A DNA stretch of 64,000 nucleotides from Pseudomonas fluorescens (GCF_002837185.1 NZ_KZ477985.1:124001-188000); one strand, 5' to 3'. Shown: positions 8,882 to 19,484, counted from the stretch's first letter. Program-made: numbers and translations. Notes: generated by a model not told the origin, from the sequence alone.

Positions 8882-11419
8882 TCAGTACACATCCCGGCGA
8901 TAGCGGCCTTGTTCGATCAGGCGCTCCACTGCTTCACTGCCGAGGATGTCCACCAACGCCTGGTCCACACCCGTGGCCATGCCCTGCAAACTGCCGCATA
9001 CATAAATTGCCGCGCCATCGGCCAGCCATTTGCGCAGCACATCGGCGGACTCACGCAGGCGATCCTGCACGTAGATTTTTTCCGCCTGATCCCGCGAGAA
9101 CGCCAGGTCCAGCAGGGCCAGGTCACCACTGGCCAGCCAGCCTTGCAGTTCTTCCCGGCACAGGTAGTCGTGGGCGATATGGCGTTCGCCGAACAGCAGC
9201 CAGTTACGCTGCCGGCCGTCGGCAATGCGCGCCTTGAGCAGGCTGCGCAGGCCGGCGAGCCCGGTGCCGTTGCCCAGCAGGATCAGCGGCACTGGCGCAT
9301 CGGGCAGATGGAAGCCGCTGTTGCGGCGCAGACGCAGGCTGATGCCCGAGCCGATGACGGCGTGTTCAGTCAGCCAACCGGAGCCCAGGCCCAGGCTGCC
9401 GTCCGGATGACGCTCCTGGCGCACGATCAGCTCCAGCACGCCATCACTGGCAATCGAGGCGATCGAGTATTCGCGCATGCCCAGCGGCACCAGCGCATCC
9501 ACCAGTGCCTGGGCATGCAGGCCGACCAGGTGGGTGCGGTTGTGCGGCAACTGGCGCGTGGCCAGGGCTTGATCGAGGGTATGCGCTACGCCGTCGATCA
9601 GCACACCGTCACTGCCGACCAACCCCAAGCCGTCAAGGAAATGTGCGATGGCCCACGGGCAATTGCGCGGCAGGATTTCCACCAGGTCACCGGCCAGCCA
9701 ACCGCTGGGCGAGGGCGGCGTGAGGCCCAACAGGTACACGGGGGCACCGACGCTGTCAGGGTTGAGCAGGGTGCGGTGACTCAAGGTCCAGTGTTCAAAC
9801 TGGGCCGTCTGCCAGGCCGCCGCCGGCGCGTGTCCGGTAAGCTGGCCGAGCTGTTGTTGCCAGGTCAGCAAGGCCTCTGTGTCGCCGCTGTCGACTTCCA
9901 CCGGCGCAAACAGCGGGTTACCGCCCTGATGGGTCAGCCAGAAATTCAGGCGTCGGGCAAAGCCGCAAAAGTGCGCGTACTGGCGGTCGCCCAGGGCCAG
10001 CACCGAGTAGTTCAAGCCTTTGAGGGACAGATCCTGGCCGAGCACGCTGCGCTCAAAGCCACGGGCGCTGTCGGGCGCTTCGCCGTCGCCGAACGTGCTG
10101 ACCACGAACAACGCCTGTTGCGCCTGGCTGAGGTCATCGCGGCTGATGCTGCCCAGGGGCTGCACCTTCACCCCAAGCCCTGCGGCCTGCAATTGCCCGG
10201 CGGTCTGCCAGGCCAACTGTTCGGCAAAGCCGCTCTGGCTGGCAAAGCCGATCAACCAGGCCGGTGCGTCGCTGTGGCTGTCCACCAGGCCTTTGCGCGC
10301 GTCACGCACCTGGCGTTTTTTGCGGCGACGGTCCAGGTACAGCAGCCAGCCGGTGATAAAGAACAAGGGCATGAGCAGCGCGCTCACCGTGAGCACAATT
10401 CGCCCGACCAGCCCGAAATAACTGCCGGTGTGCAGCGCATAGACACTGGTCAGCAACTGCGCCTTGAGGCTCTTGCTGGCGTAACGCTCATGGGACGTGA
10501 CCTCGCCGGTGACCGGGTCGAGGTTGATCTGGTTCAGCGCACGGTCATGGGGCGAGCTGTCGAGCAGGTAATACACGGTGGCCGGTTGCCCGGCGACGGC
10601 TGGCAGGCGGATGTTGTAGGCGCTCAAGCCAGGGCCGGCGTTGCTGTAGATGCTGCTCCAGATGGCCTCGTAGTTGGTCTCGTAGTTGGCCACCGGCGCA
10701 GGGCCTGCGGGCGGCGGGCCGCGCTTGCGCAGGCGCTCGTTCTGCGGCGCATCGGACAGCAGTTGGGTCACGCCACGGCTGTACCAGTCGTAGGACCAAA
10801 ACAGCCCGGTCAGCGCTGCCAGCAGATAAAACAGCAGGCACCAGGTGCCGAACACCGAGTGCAAATCCCAATTGAAGCTGCGGCCCTTTTTACGCCAGTC
10901 CAGGGTCAGCCACACACGCCAGTTCCTGACCTGGCGCGGCCAGCGCAGGTACAGGCCGGAAAGGCAGAAAAACAGCAGGATCAGGGTGCAGGCGCCGGTG
11001 ATGTTACGGCCTGTTTCGCCGATGGCGAGGAAGCGGTGCAGCTGCAGGATGAAGCCGAATACGTCCTGGCCGACGACGTCACCCAGGTAGTCGCCGGTAT
11101 ACGGATCGAAGTAACGCAACGGGCCACGCTGCTCGCCAGGCGGCGGGGTAAAGGACACGCGGGCGGCTTTGCCGCTGTGGTCTTCCACCCACAGCATGGC
11201 TACGCGCTTGCCTTCGGCGGCTTCCAGCTTGCGCACCAGCTCGGCGGGCGGCAGCACGCCGGCTTCGCGTTTCTGCACGTTCAGTACCGTGGGGTTGAGC
11301 GCGCGCAGGATTTCATCCTGGAACGAGTAAGCAGCCCCGGTGATCCCCATCAAGGCCAGCACCAGCCCGGCCGTGATGCCGAAGAACCAATGCAACTGGA
11401 ACAGGGTTTTCTTCAACAC
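8882..11419 (-). CDS. PepSY membrane protein fused to flavodoxin and FNR-type reductase
   Basis: This is an 845-residue inner-membrane oxidoreductase. Helix 1 (about 12-33) is followed by a PepSY-type periplasmic loop. Further helices lie near 139-160, 190-213 and 337-362. The C-terminal half is cytoplasmic: a flavodoxin-like FMN domain from about 388 ([34 protein letters not shown]), an FAD-binding segment (REYSIASIA, about 650), and an NADPH-binding part ([40 protein letters not shown]). The layout resembles sulfite/P450 reductases anchored to a PepSY module. Related PepSY reductases in pseudomonads reduce ferric siderophores, but that role here is inference. The start is a GTG at 11419 with GAGGCG upstream. 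Confidence 0.85.
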   Translation of the reverse strand: MLKKTLFQLHWFFGITAGLVLALMGITGAAYSFQDEILRALNPTVLNVQKREAGVLPPAELVRKLEAAEGKRVAMLWVEDHSGKAARVSFTPPPGEQRGPLRYFDPYTGDYLGDVVGQDVFGFILQLHRFLAIGETGRNITGACTLILLFFCLSGLYLRWPRQVRNWRVWLTLDWRKKGRSFNWDLHSVFGTWCLLFYLLAALTGLFWSYDWYSRGVTQLLSDAPQNERLRKRGPPPAGPAPVANYETNYEAIWSSIYSNAGPGLSAYNIRLPAVAGQPATVYYLLDSSPHDRALNQINLDPVTGEVTSHERYASKSLKAQLLTSVYALHTGSYFGLVGRIVLTVSALLMPLFFITGWLLYLDRRRKKRQVRDARKGLVDSHSDAPAWLIGFASQSGFAEQLAWQTAGQLQAAGLGVKVQPLGSISRDDLSQAQQALFVVSTFGDGEAPDSARGFERSVLGQDLSLKGLNYSVLALGDRQYAHFCGFARRLNFWLTHQGGNPLFAPVEVDSGDTEALLTWQQQLGQLTGHAPAAAWQTAQFEHWTLSHRTLLNPDSVGAPVYLLGLTPPSPSGWLAGDLVEILPRNCPWAIAHFLDGLGLVGSDGVLIDGVAHTLDQALATRQLPHNRTHLVGLHAQALVDALVPLGMREYSIASIASDGVLELIVRQERHPDGSLGLGSGWLTEHAVIGSGISLRLRRNSGFHLPDAPVPLILLGNGTGLAGLRSLLKARIADGRQRNWLLFGERHIAHDYLCREELQGWLASGDLALLDLAFSRDQAEKIYVQDRLRESADVLRKWLADGAAIYVCGSLQGMATGVDQALVDILGSEAVERLIEQGRYRRDVY

Positions 11420-11474
11420 GTCAAAGCGCCTCGCTTAGCTGGATAGAGGTATCACGGCGCGCATTATGCCGTGA

Positions 11475-11567
11475 GTTGCCGATGGGGGGCGTGTGATTGA
11501 TCACCAGGCAGTGCAGGCCTGGGCCGATAGCCTGGGCATGGACTCGCCGCTACCGGTTCCGCGCTGA
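11475..11567 (+). pseudogene. C-terminal remnant of a small antitoxin gene
   Basis: An open frame of 31 codons, without a start codon, encodes a tail reading VIDHQAVQAWADSLGMDSPLPVPR before a TGA. I recognise this style (DH..V..W..SLG.D.PLP) from small antitoxins paired with RelE/ParE toxins in pseudomonads. Its TGA overlaps the ATG of the following toxin-like frame by one base (TGATG), the usual arrangement of such pairs. The N-terminal DNA-binding part is missing, and an in-frame stop lies just upstream at 11472-11474. Confidence 0.5.
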
Positions 11568-11734
11568 TGGCGCTGAAGTGGACAAGTAAAGCCTTATCCG
11601 ACTTGGCTCGATTGTACGACTTCCTCTCTGTGGTGAACCGCCAAGCTGCCGCGCGCACCGTGCAGGCACTGTCCCGGGCGCTGAAACTGCGGAGCACGCA
11701 CAAAAAAGCCCATGAAACGTCATGGGCTTTTTAG
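11567..11734 (+). pseudogene. Truncated RelE/ParE-type toxin gene
   Basis: The 55-codon frame begins MALKWTSKALSDLARLYDFL and continues SVVNRQAAARTVQALSRA. This matches the N-terminal half of RelE/ParE-superfamily toxins (W+..A..DL..iydfl....A...v..l..a). After residue 38 the similarity stops, and the last codons simply read through the hairpin at 11702-11733. The second half of the toxin, with its catalytic or contact arginine region (typically ..R.....Y...Y.......vL.v.H.R), is missing, so the product should be inactive. A deletion near 11690 best explains this. Confidence 0.65.
11702..11733 (-). terminator. Intrinsic terminator of the decarboxylase gene
   Basis: A perfect stem, AAGCCCATGA and TCATGGGCTT around AACG, is flanked by A and T runs on both sides, so it can work in both directions. 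It lies 12 bases after the decarboxylase stop. Confidence 0.9.
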
Positions 11735-11745
11735 TTGCAGCCGTC

Positions 11746-12909
11746 TTACACGTAGAACGATTTCAACGGCGGAAACCCATTGAACTCAACCGCGCTGTAG
11801 CTGGTGGTGTAGGCACCGGTCGACAGCCAGTACAAACGATCGCCAATCGCCAGGTTCAGCGGCAGGCCGTACTTGTAGTTCTCGTACATGATGTCGGCGC
11901 TGTCGCAGGTGGGGCCGGCGATGACCACTTCTTCCATCTCGCCTTTCTTCTCGGTCCAGATCGGGAACTTGATGGCTTCGTCCATGGTTTCGATCAGGCC
12001 GGAGAACTTGCCCACATCCGTGTATACCCAACGCTCGACGGCGGTACGCGACTTACGCGCTACCAGCACCACTTCGCTGACCAGGATACCGGCGTTGGCG
12101 ATCAACGAACGGCCCGGCTCCAGGATGATTTCCGGCAGGTCGTCACCGAAGTCTTCCTTGAGGAAGCGGATGATTTCTTCAGCGTAGGTTTCCAGGCTGT
12201 TGGTGCGGGTGATGTAGTTGGCCGGGAAGCCACCGCCCATGTTGATCAGCTTCAACTCGATGCCGTCTTCTTCTTTCAGGCGCTCGAAGATCACTTTGAC
12301 CTTGGCGATCGCCGCGTCCCACACGCTGATGTCGCGCTGCTGGGAACCGACGTGGAACGAGATGCCGTACGGCACCAGGCCCAGGTCACGGGCGAGGATC
12401 AGCAGGTCCATGGCCATGTCGGTCTGGCAGCCGAACTTGCGCGACAAAGGCCAGTCGGCCGTGGTCGAGCCTTCGGTGAGGATGCGCACATAGACTTTCG
12501 AGCCCGGCGCGGCCTTGGCGATGTTGCGCAGGTCGGCTTCGGAGTCGGTGGAGAACAGACGCACGCCCTTCTCATAGAAGTAGCGGATGTCTTTGGATTT
12601 CTTGATGGTGTTGCCGTAGCTGATACGGTCGGCGCTGACGCCACGGTCCATGACCTTGTCCAGCTCGTAGATCGAGGCGATGTCGAAGCTCGAACCCTTG
12701 TCTTTCAACAGGTCGATGATCTCGACGGCCGGGTTGGCCTTGACCGCGTAATACACCTTGGCGAATTCGAAACCGGCGCGCAGGTCATCGTAGGCCTGGC
12801 TGATCATCGCGGTGTCGATCACCACGAACGGGGTTTCCTGTTTGTCGGCGAACGCCTTCATTTTGTCAAAGGTGGCGCGCGCGAAATAATCTTCGACGTT
12901 GATCGACAT
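11746..12909 (-). CDS. Ornithine/lysine decarboxylase, fold-III PLP enzyme
   Basis: This is a 387-residue cytoplasmic PLP enzyme of the eukaryotic-type ornithine decarboxylase group. The PLP-lysine motif is YYAVKANPAVEIIDLL, a glycine-rich phosphate-binding loop reads LINMGGGFPANY, and LEPGRSLIANAG and GPTCDSADIMYENY (substrate-side cysteine/aspartate) follow. Such enzymes make putrescine and/or cadaverine; the sequence alone does not settle which. The frame extends upstream to 12930, but the ATG at 12909 (MSINVEDYF) has an ideal AGGAG 8 bases before it. It is monocistronic with a strong terminator. Its leader contains a second strong terminator (13015-13045), suggesting attenuation or a separate small RNA. 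Confidence 0.9.
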   Translation of the reverse strand: MSINVEDYFARATFDKMKAFADKQETPFVVIDTAMISQAYDDLRAGFEFAKVYYAVKANPAVEIIDLLKDKGSSFDIASIYELDKVMDRGVSADRISYGNTIKKSKDIRYFYEKGVRLFSTDSEADLRNIAKAAPGSKVYVRILTEGSTTADWPLSRKFGCQTDMAMDLLILARDLGLVPYGISFHVGSQQRDISVWDAAIAKVKVIFERLKEEDGIELKLINMGGGFPANYITRTNSLETYAEEIIRFLKEDFGDDLPEIILEPGRSLIANAGILVSEVVLVARKSRTAVERWVYTDVGKFSGLIETMDEAIKFPIWTEKKGEMEEVVIAGPTCDSADIMYENYKYGLPLNLAIGDRLYWLSTGAYTTSYSAVEFNGFPPLKSFYV

Positions 12910-13014
12910 GCTGGGAACTCCTAAGGGCAAACTGTATTAATCAATGGGCGCAAATGAACGTCCTCCGTATCCCCACTTTGGTTCGCCTACTTCCCAAGGC
13001 ATGTCGCCGAAAGC

Positions 13015-13102
13015 AAAAAGGCCATGGGATACGCGTCCCTTGGCCTTGCTGTCTCGTCGTCAGTACTTGAGCCGGATGGATCGTTTCCAGCATGGACGTT
13101 CG
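13015..13102 (-). ncRNA. Candidate small RNA or attenuated leader upstream of the decarboxylase
   Basis: On the minus strand a good sigma-70 promoter (TTGATC at 13137-13132, 17-base spacer, TAAAGT at 13114-13109) would start RNA near 13102. A GC-rich hairpin (arms 13036-13045 and 13020-13029, loop of 6) followed by five U residues would end it near 13015. This gives an RNA of about 88 bases that stops about 105 bases before the decarboxylase ATG. No start codon with a plausible ribosome site is seen inside. It could be an independent sRNA or a conditional terminator for the gene. Otherwise the 12910-13272 stretch holds nothing I can identify. Confidence 0.45.
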
Positions 13103-13272
13103 GCGCGAACTTTAGGGCTTGACGGGCGTGGGATCAACTAAAAATGTCGCGTTTTTGCACGCGTTCGTCGCGCGACCCCGTGCAGCTACTTATGTAACCG
13201 ACCGGTGTGACGGATTGATGTTCCCCGCTGAGTGGGAATTGAGGACATTTCCCTGACTCACCGTGGGGCAAA

Positions 13273-13361
13273 TGTGGGAGGGGGCTTGCCCCCGATAGCG
13301 GTGGGTCAGTTAAATAGTTATCAACTGACCCTCCCTCATCGGGGGCAAGCCCCCTCCCACA
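13273..13361. repeat. REPIN, type 1
   Basis: Left arm TGTGGGAGGGGGCTTGCCCC from 13273; inverted right arm ends CCCCTCCCACA at 13361. It lies 22 bases beyond the stop of the OpuCA-like gene. Confidence 0.9.
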
Positions 13362-13383
13362 TTTTGACCTGTGTCGCGTCAGG

Positions 13384-14541
13384 TCAGGCCAGGGCGGTCT
13401 CGGCCGGGGAGACGATGCTGGTCTTGCCGCCACGGGACTTGCCGGAACTCAGGTACTCGGCAATCGACTCCTGGGTCACCTCACCCAGGAACACCCGCTC
13501 GGCATCCATCACCGGCAACCATGAACGGTTGAACTCGTACATGCGCGACAGCAGGATGCGCAAGTGCTCGTCATACGCGGCCGTGGCGTTGAACTCGCGC
13601 AGGTACTGGCCGCAGGTACCGGTCTGACGGTGCAGGTCGCGACGGCGTACATAGCCCAGCGCCTTGTTCTCGGCGCAGGTGACCACCACATAGCGGCGGT
13701 CGTGCTCATCCATCAGCTCCAGCGCATCGGCCACCGGGGTTTCCGGGCTCACCGACGGCGCGTTGTCCGCCGCGTCTTCGGCCTTCACCAGCAACAGGCG
13801 CTTGAGGGTACTGTCCTGGCCGACGAAGTTGCTGACAAACTCGTCCGCCGGGTGCGCCAGCAGCGTATCGGGATGGTCGATCTGCAGCAGCTTGCCGGCG
13901 CGGAAGATCGCAATCTTGTCGCCCAGCTTGATGGCCTCGTCGATGTCGTGGCTGACCATGATCACGGTCTTGTTCAGCGCCCGCTGCATTTCGAAGAACT
14001 CGTTCTGGATCATCTCGCGGTTGATCGGGTCGACCGCGCCGAACGGTTCATCCATCAGCAGCAACGGTGCATCGGCCGCCAGGGCGCGAATCACACCGAT
14101 GCGCTGTTGCTGGCCACCCGACAACTCACGTGGGTAGCGGTGCAGGTACTGCTTGGGTTCGAGCTTGATCATGCTCATCAGTTCGCGGGCGCGGTCGTGG
14201 CATTTCTGCTTGTCCCAGCCGAGCAGCTTGGGCACCACCACGATGTTTTCTTCGATGGTCATGTTCGGGAACAGGCCGATCTGCTGGATCACGTAGCCGA
14301 TATTGCGACGCAGGGTCACTTCATCCAGGTCGGTGGTGTCTTCGCCGTTGATCAGGATCTTGCCCGAGGAGGGCTTGATCAGACGGTTGATCATCTTCAG
14401 CGTCGTACTCTTGCCGCAGCCCGAAGGACCGAGGAATACGCAAATTTCGCCTTCGTTGACGGTCAGGCTTACATCGTTGACGGCGGTGACAGTCTTGCCG
14501 TTGCTTTGAAAAGTCTTGGACAGGTTTTGAAGTTCGATCAT
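13384..14541 (-). CDS. opuCA: Osmoprotectant ABC transporter ATP-binding subunit with CBS domains (OpuCA-like)
   Basis: This 385-residue ATPase powers uptake of glycine betaine, carnitine or choline-type osmolytes. Walker A is GPSGCGKSTTLK, the Q-loop region is GYVIQQIGLFPNMT, the signature LSGGQQQRIGVIRAL and Walker B LLLMDEPFGAVDP, followed by the H-loop (VSHD). From about residue 250 a pair of CBS-type segments (PETPVADALELMDEHDRRYVVVT; RSWLPVMDAERVFLGEVTQESIAEYL) probably senses ionic strength, as in OpuA/OpuC. The start MIELQNLSKTF overlaps the preceding permease gene by 4 bases (ATGA). It is the last gene of a four-gene operon. Confidence 0.93.
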   Translation of the reverse strand: MIELQNLSKTFQSNGKTVTAVNDVSLTVNEGEICVFLGPSGCGKSTTLKMINRLIKPSSGKILINGEDTTDLDEVTLRRNIGYVIQQIGLFPNMTIEENIVVVPKLLGWDKQKCHDRARELMSMIKLEPKQYLHRYPRELSGGQQQRIGVIRALAADAPLLLMDEPFGAVDPINREMIQNEFFEMQRALNKTVIMVSHDIDEAIKLGDKIAIFRAGKLLQIDHPDTLLAHPADEFVSNFVGQDSTLKRLLLVKAEDAADNAPSVSPETPVADALELMDEHDRRYVVVTCAENKALGYVRRRDLHRQTGTCGQYLREFNATAAYDEHLRILLSRMYEFNRSWLPVMDAERVFLGEVTQESIAEYLSSGKSRGGKTSIVSPAETALA

Positions 14542-15191
14542 TTGAGCAATCCTTTTGGAGTCAGCGAGCGTTGCAGCCATTGCAGAAGCAGGTCGGCGAA
14601 GATGGCCAGGAGACTGACCAGCACGGCGCCGACAATCAGCATCGACATGTCGCTGCGGCTGATGGAAGCCAGAATAAGTACACCCAGGCCACCGGCGCCG
14701 ATGGTGGCGGCGATGGTCATCACACCGATGTTCATCACCACGGCGGTGCGCACGCCGGCGAGGATCACCGGTACGGCAATCGGCAGTTCGACCATGCGCA
14801 GGCGCTGGCCGAAGGTCATGCCGATACCTTTGGCGGCCTCGCGAATGCCCGGCTCGACACCGGTGAGCGCCAGGTAGGTATTACGCATGATCGGCAGCAG
14901 GGAGTAGAGGAACACGGCGGTAATCGCCGGCATCGGCCCCAGGCCCTGGCCGAACTTGGAGTAGAACGGCAGCAGCAGGCCGAACAGGGCGATGGAGGGC
15001 ACTGTGAGCAATACCGTGGCGCTGGCTTGCAAGGGGCCGGCGAGTGTCGGGTAGCGGGTCATCAGCACGCCCAGGGGCACACCGACGACAATCGCGAGGA
15101 TCACAGCGATACCGACCAGGGTGATGTGCTGCCAGGTCAGGTGCAGGACCTGGGCCCAATCAAGATGGGAAAAGGCGTTCAAAAATTCCAT
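14538..15191 (-). CDS. opuCB: Osmoprotectant ABC transporter permease (OpuCB-like)
   Basis: This 217-residue inner-membrane permease has about five hydrophobic helices (LVGIAVILAIVVGVPLGVLMT; VLLTVPSIALFGLLLPFYS; MPAITAVFLYSLLPIMRNTYLAL). The ABC coupling region is EAAKGIGMTFGQRLRMVELPIAVPVILAGVRTAVVMNIG (EAA motif). It is one of two permeases in the cluster; the other lies beyond the binding-protein gene. It overlaps the ATPase gene by 4 bases and follows the binding-protein gene by 12 bases, with TCGTTAG/GAGGAG-type spacing before the ATG (MEFLNAFSHLDW). Confidence 0.92.
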   Translation of the reverse strand: MEFLNAFSHLDWAQVLHLTWQHITLVGIAVILAIVVGVPLGVLMTRYPTLAGPLQASATVLLTVPSIALFGLLLPFYSKFGQGLGPMPAITAVFLYSLLPIMRNTYLALTGVEPGIREAAKGIGMTFGQRLRMVELPIAVPVILAGVRTAVVMNIGVMTIAATIGAGGLGVLILASISRSDMSMLIVGAVLVSLLAIFADLLLQWLQRSLTPKGLLK

Positions 15192-15203
15192 GTCTTCTCC
15201 TCG

Positions 15204-16097
15204 TTAGTTGATTGGATGTTGGCGCAGGAAATCGGCGGCAACGGCGGACGGGCTTTCATGGTCGACGTCGACCCGTGCATTGAGCTGGCGCATGGTTTCG
15301 TCGTCGAACAGCGTGGCCAAAGGCTTGAGCTCGGCGGCCAGTTGCGGGTGCTGGTCGAGGTATTCCTGGCGGATCACCGGGGCAGCGGTGTAGTCCGGGA
15401 AGTAGTGTTTGTCGTCTTCGAGCAGCTTCAACTTGAACGCGTTCAGGCGACCGTCGGTGGTGTAGACCAGGCCGGCAAACACCTGGCCATTACGCAACGC
15501 GGTGTAGACCAGGCCCGCGTCCATCTGCCGAGTGTTCTTGCGCGTCAGGTTCATCTCGTAGAGCTTGACCATGCCCGCCAGACCGTCGGAGCGGTTGGCG
15601 AACTCGGTGTCCAGGGCGACCAGGCGGTAATCCTTGGCGTCTTCGGCCATGGCTTGGGTGAGATCGCTGATGCTGTTGATCTCGGGATGTTCCTGAGCAA
15701 CCTTCTCCGGCAACGCCAGGGCGTAGGTGTTGCTGAAGCGCGATGGCGACAGCCAGACCAGGCCCTTTTTCGCGTCGAGTTCCTTGACCCGTGCGTAGGA
15801 CTGTTCGCTGTCGAGCTTCTCGTCGATGTGGTTGTAAGCCACCAGCGACACGCCGGTGTATTCCCAGATCAGATCCAGTTGCCCGCTTTCCTGGGCGCTG
15901 CGCGCCAGGTTGCTGCCCAGGCCGCCGGTCACGCGGGCGTCGTAGCCCTTGGTGCGCAGGTATTGGGAGGTGATTTCGGCCAGCAGGGTCTGTTCGGTGA
16001 ATACCCGGGCGCCGATGCGAATCACCGGTTTTTCAGCGGCTTGCGCAGTACCTGCAAACAGCAGGACGCAGCCTAATATCAAGCTTAGTGTTTTCAT
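15204..16097 (-). CDS. opuCC: Osmoprotectant-binding protein (OpuCC/OsmX-like)
   Basis: This is a 297-residue periplasmic substrate-binding protein of the glycine betaine/carnitine/choline class. The signal peptide is MKTLSLILGCVLLFAGTAQA, with cleavage expected after AQA. The mature start VIRIGARVFTEQTLLAEITSQYLRTKGYDARV is characteristic of the OpuAC/QAT family. The motif LDLIWEYTGVSLVAYNHI carries aromatic residues of the kind that cage quaternary ammonium groups. It lacks a lipobox, so it should be soluble in the periplasm rather than lipid-anchored. The gene lies between the two permease genes, 37 bases downstream of opuCD. Confidence 0.92.
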   Translation of the reverse strand: MKTLSLILGCVLLFAGTAQAAEKPVIRIGARVFTEQTLLAEITSQYLRTKGYDARVTGGLGSNLARSAQESGQLDLIWEYTGVSLVAYNHIDEKLDSEQSYARVKELDAKKGLVWLSPSRFSNTYALALPEKVAQEHPEINSISDLTQAMAEDAKDYRLVALDTEFANRSDGLAGMVKLYEMNLTRKNTRQMDAGLVYTALRNGQVFAGLVYTTDGRLNAFKLKLLEDDKHYFPDYTAAPVIRQEYLDQHPQLAAELKPLATLFDDETMRQLNARVDVDHESPSAVAADFLRQHPIN

Positions 16098-16134
16098 GTG
16101 AGTTCCTGTTTCAGGCCTAAAACGTGGCCAAGCC

Positions 16135-16851
16135 TCAAGACGGACGTAACCCGCGTTCCAGCCAGAGGCGGCTGGCCATGGTCACCAGACCATCAAGCAG
16201 CAATGCGAGCAGCGCGGTGCAGGCGGCGCCGAGCAGCAGTTGCGGCTGGTTGTTCAGGGCAATGCCGGGGAAGATCAGGCTGCCCAGGCTGTTGGCACCG
16301 ATCAGGAACGCCAGCGGCGCGGTACCGACGTTGATCGCCAGGGCCACCCGTACACCACCGATGATGATCGGCACGGCATTGGGCAATTCCACGCGAAACA
16401 GCACCTGGCGCGGGGTCATGCCGATGCCGGTGGCGGCTTCCTTGAGTGAGCCCTGCACATTTTTCAGGCCTTCGTAGGTGTTACGCACGATGGGCAGGAG
16501 AGAGGCGAGAAACAACGCGAAGATGGCCGGGCCGCTGCCGATGCCGAGGACGCCGAGGGCGATGGCCAGTACGGCCAGGGGAGGGACGGTGTTGCCGATG
16601 TTGAAAATCTGCATGAAACGTTCTGCGCGCCCGACCATGTTCGGTCGACTGAGCAGGATACCGGCGGGGATCCCCACAATCAGGGCGGCCAGCATGGAGA
16701 CCAGGACGAGAATCAAATGAGCTTGCAGGTAAAACAATAAATCGTCGCGGTACAATTCGATCGTGTTGATGCCGATCCAATGGACCAGCAGGGCCAGGAG
16801 CGCGACGACAACCGCTGCTCCCATAAGCCCTTTGCCATAGCGAATAGCCAC
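16135..16851 (-). CDS. opuCD: Osmoprotectant ABC transporter permease (OpuCD-like)
   Basis: This 238-residue inner-membrane permease is the first gene of the opuC operon. It has about six hydrophobic segments (LMGAAVVVALLALLVHWIGI; LILVLVSMLAALIVGIPAGILLS; VPPLAVLAIALGVLGIGSGPAIFALFLASLLPIVRNTY) and the coupling motif EAATGIGMTPRQVLFRVELPNAVPIIIGGVRVALAINVG. The open frame reaches 16887, but the GTG at 16851 has AAGGAG 7 bases upstream and gives the usual N-terminus, so I place the start there. The operon promoter should lie in 16852-17180, a gap shared with divergent prfC; I saw no clear box. Confidence 0.9.
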   Translation of the reverse strand: MAIRYGKGLMGAAVVVALLALLVHWIGINTIELYRDDLLFYLQAHLILVLVSMLAALIVGIPAGILLSRPNMVGRAERFMQIFNIGNTVPPLAVLAIALGVLGIGSGPAIFALFLASLLPIVRNTYEGLKNVQGSLKEAATGIGMTPRQVLFRVELPNAVPIIIGGVRVALAINVGTAPLAFLIGANSLGSLIFPGIALNNQPQLLLGAACTALLALLLDGLVTMASRLWLERGLRPS

Positions 16852-17139
16852 AGGCGGACTCCTTTTTTCTTCTGTCGACGAACACATTCACGCGTGGCAC
16901 GCCATTGCTGGCTGTCAGCGAAATGTGATCGCGAAATGCAGCTCGCCAATGCCGTCAAAAGCGGCATGAGTTCGAGCCATAAGCGCAGCCTCGTCAGGCT
17001 AACTTGCTGATTTTCCAGCCCCTGTTCCGAGTGCGTAAGCAGGGGAGTGGACGTCTCTACCTTTTAAAAGGTTCCACACTTGGGAGCATTTAGCCACCCC
17101 CAATGGGCTCAACGGTGGTCCGTGCCCTCGCGTTTGCGC

Positions 17140-17145
17140 TATACT
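17140..17145 (+). promoter_or_regulatory. Possible -10 element of prfC
   Basis: TATACT matches the sigma-70 -10 consensus well and lies 38 bases before the prfC ATG. No good -35 is found at the right distance, so support is moderate. The rest of the 16852-17183 gap between opuCD and prfC shows nothing further I can name. Confidence 0.45.
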
Positions 17146-17183
17146 CGCCGCCCTTTTTTGACTCACCTGCCAGGCGATTTCCC

Positions 17184-18767
<1,584 letters not shown>

Positions 18768-18797
18768 TTCAGGGCTCTCATCTTGAGCAACTAATTA

Positions 18798-18835
18798 AAA
18801 ACCCTAAAGATTTTACCTTTAGGGTTTTTTTTTTT
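18798..18835 (+). terminator. Intrinsic terminator of prfC
   Basis: AACCCTAAAG and CTTTAGGGTT pair around a 7-base loop and are followed by a long T run (about 13 T), 31 bases after the prfC stop. Confidence 0.92.
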
Positions 18836-19064
18836 GACTTCGTAAGCGCCTATAAGTCAACTGTGAAGTTTGACAGTAGATTCTTATCGTGTTCAGCCGT
18901 TAGATAGACCAGGAGAAGAATGTAAGAACGGTTCTGCTTCTTGAACAGGCAAGGTCGTGTGGCCTACCGTCAGTGCTTGTAAGTAGACGTTCAACAGCAT
19001 GTTTTTGGTTTGGGATTTGAACGCACAGATCTTTCTATCAGTTACCTGGCATGGAGATTGGATC

Positions 19065-19484
19065 ATGGTCAGTCATGAGGAAGAACAGATACAGAATGCC
19101 ACTGGATACTTTGAATATCGTTTTGAAAACGGGGGGCTGGTAATCCCGCCGTTTAAGTACGTATATCTTGCAGAGGGGCCGCAACCGATTCTACCGATAT
19201 TCAAAGGTCGGGATACTGAGAACGGTATTCGTGAAACGGGCTTTACCTTTACATTCGACTCGTATGACTTTTGGGGTGTCGATATTCCTGTCGGTCAGGG
19301 ATTCCGTGTGGATCATTATGTAGTAGGGGGGCGTACTGAAGTTACGTCCGGTTCTGTGACTGGAATGATAAATTCCTCAGAGAAATCCGGATTTTTTAAG
19401 TTTGATCTCAATGTGGATGTTCAGGGCTCGCCGAGGCGCGTCGAAGGGTTCTTTATATTGAAGCAGAACGTTACTGTATTATAG
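19065..19484 (+). CDS. Hypothetical protein, AT-rich orphan downstream of prfC
   Basis: This 139-residue protein, starting MVSHEEEQIQNATGYFEYRF, is not one I recognise. It has no signal peptide or obvious membrane helix and is rich in aromatic and beta-prone residues (FTFTFDSYDFWGVDIPVGQGFRVDHYVVGG). The frame is open from 18999, but the ATG at 19065 has GGAG about 9 bases before it. Base composition and codon use (many A/T-ending codons) differ clearly from the neighbours, a sign of recent acquisition. In P. aeruginosa the site after prfC holds a type VI effector/immunity cluster. An orphan immunity protein is one possibility, but nothing in the sequence proves it. Confidence 0.6.
   Translation: MVSHEEEQIQNATGYFEYRFENGGLVIPPFKYVYLAEGPQPILPIFKGRDTENGIRETGFTFTFDSYDFWGVDIPVGQGFRVDHYVVGGRTEVTSGSVTGMINSSEKSGFFKFDLNVDVQGSPRRVEGFFILKQNVTVL

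Noticed and set aside
8816..11446. Plus-strand open frame of 876 codons
   Set aside because: It is the antisense of the PepSY/flavodoxin reductase, whose domains are clear on the minus strand; it also starts inside a REPIN.
11464..11703. Minus-strand frame of 79 codons
   Set aside because: It lies opposite the toxin-antitoxin remnants, which match a protein family on the plus strand, and has no ribosome site.
12944..13141. Plus-strand frame of 65 codons upstream of the decarboxylase
   Set aside because: No ribosome site and no protein-like composition; it overlaps the hairpin and promoter features seen on the other strand.
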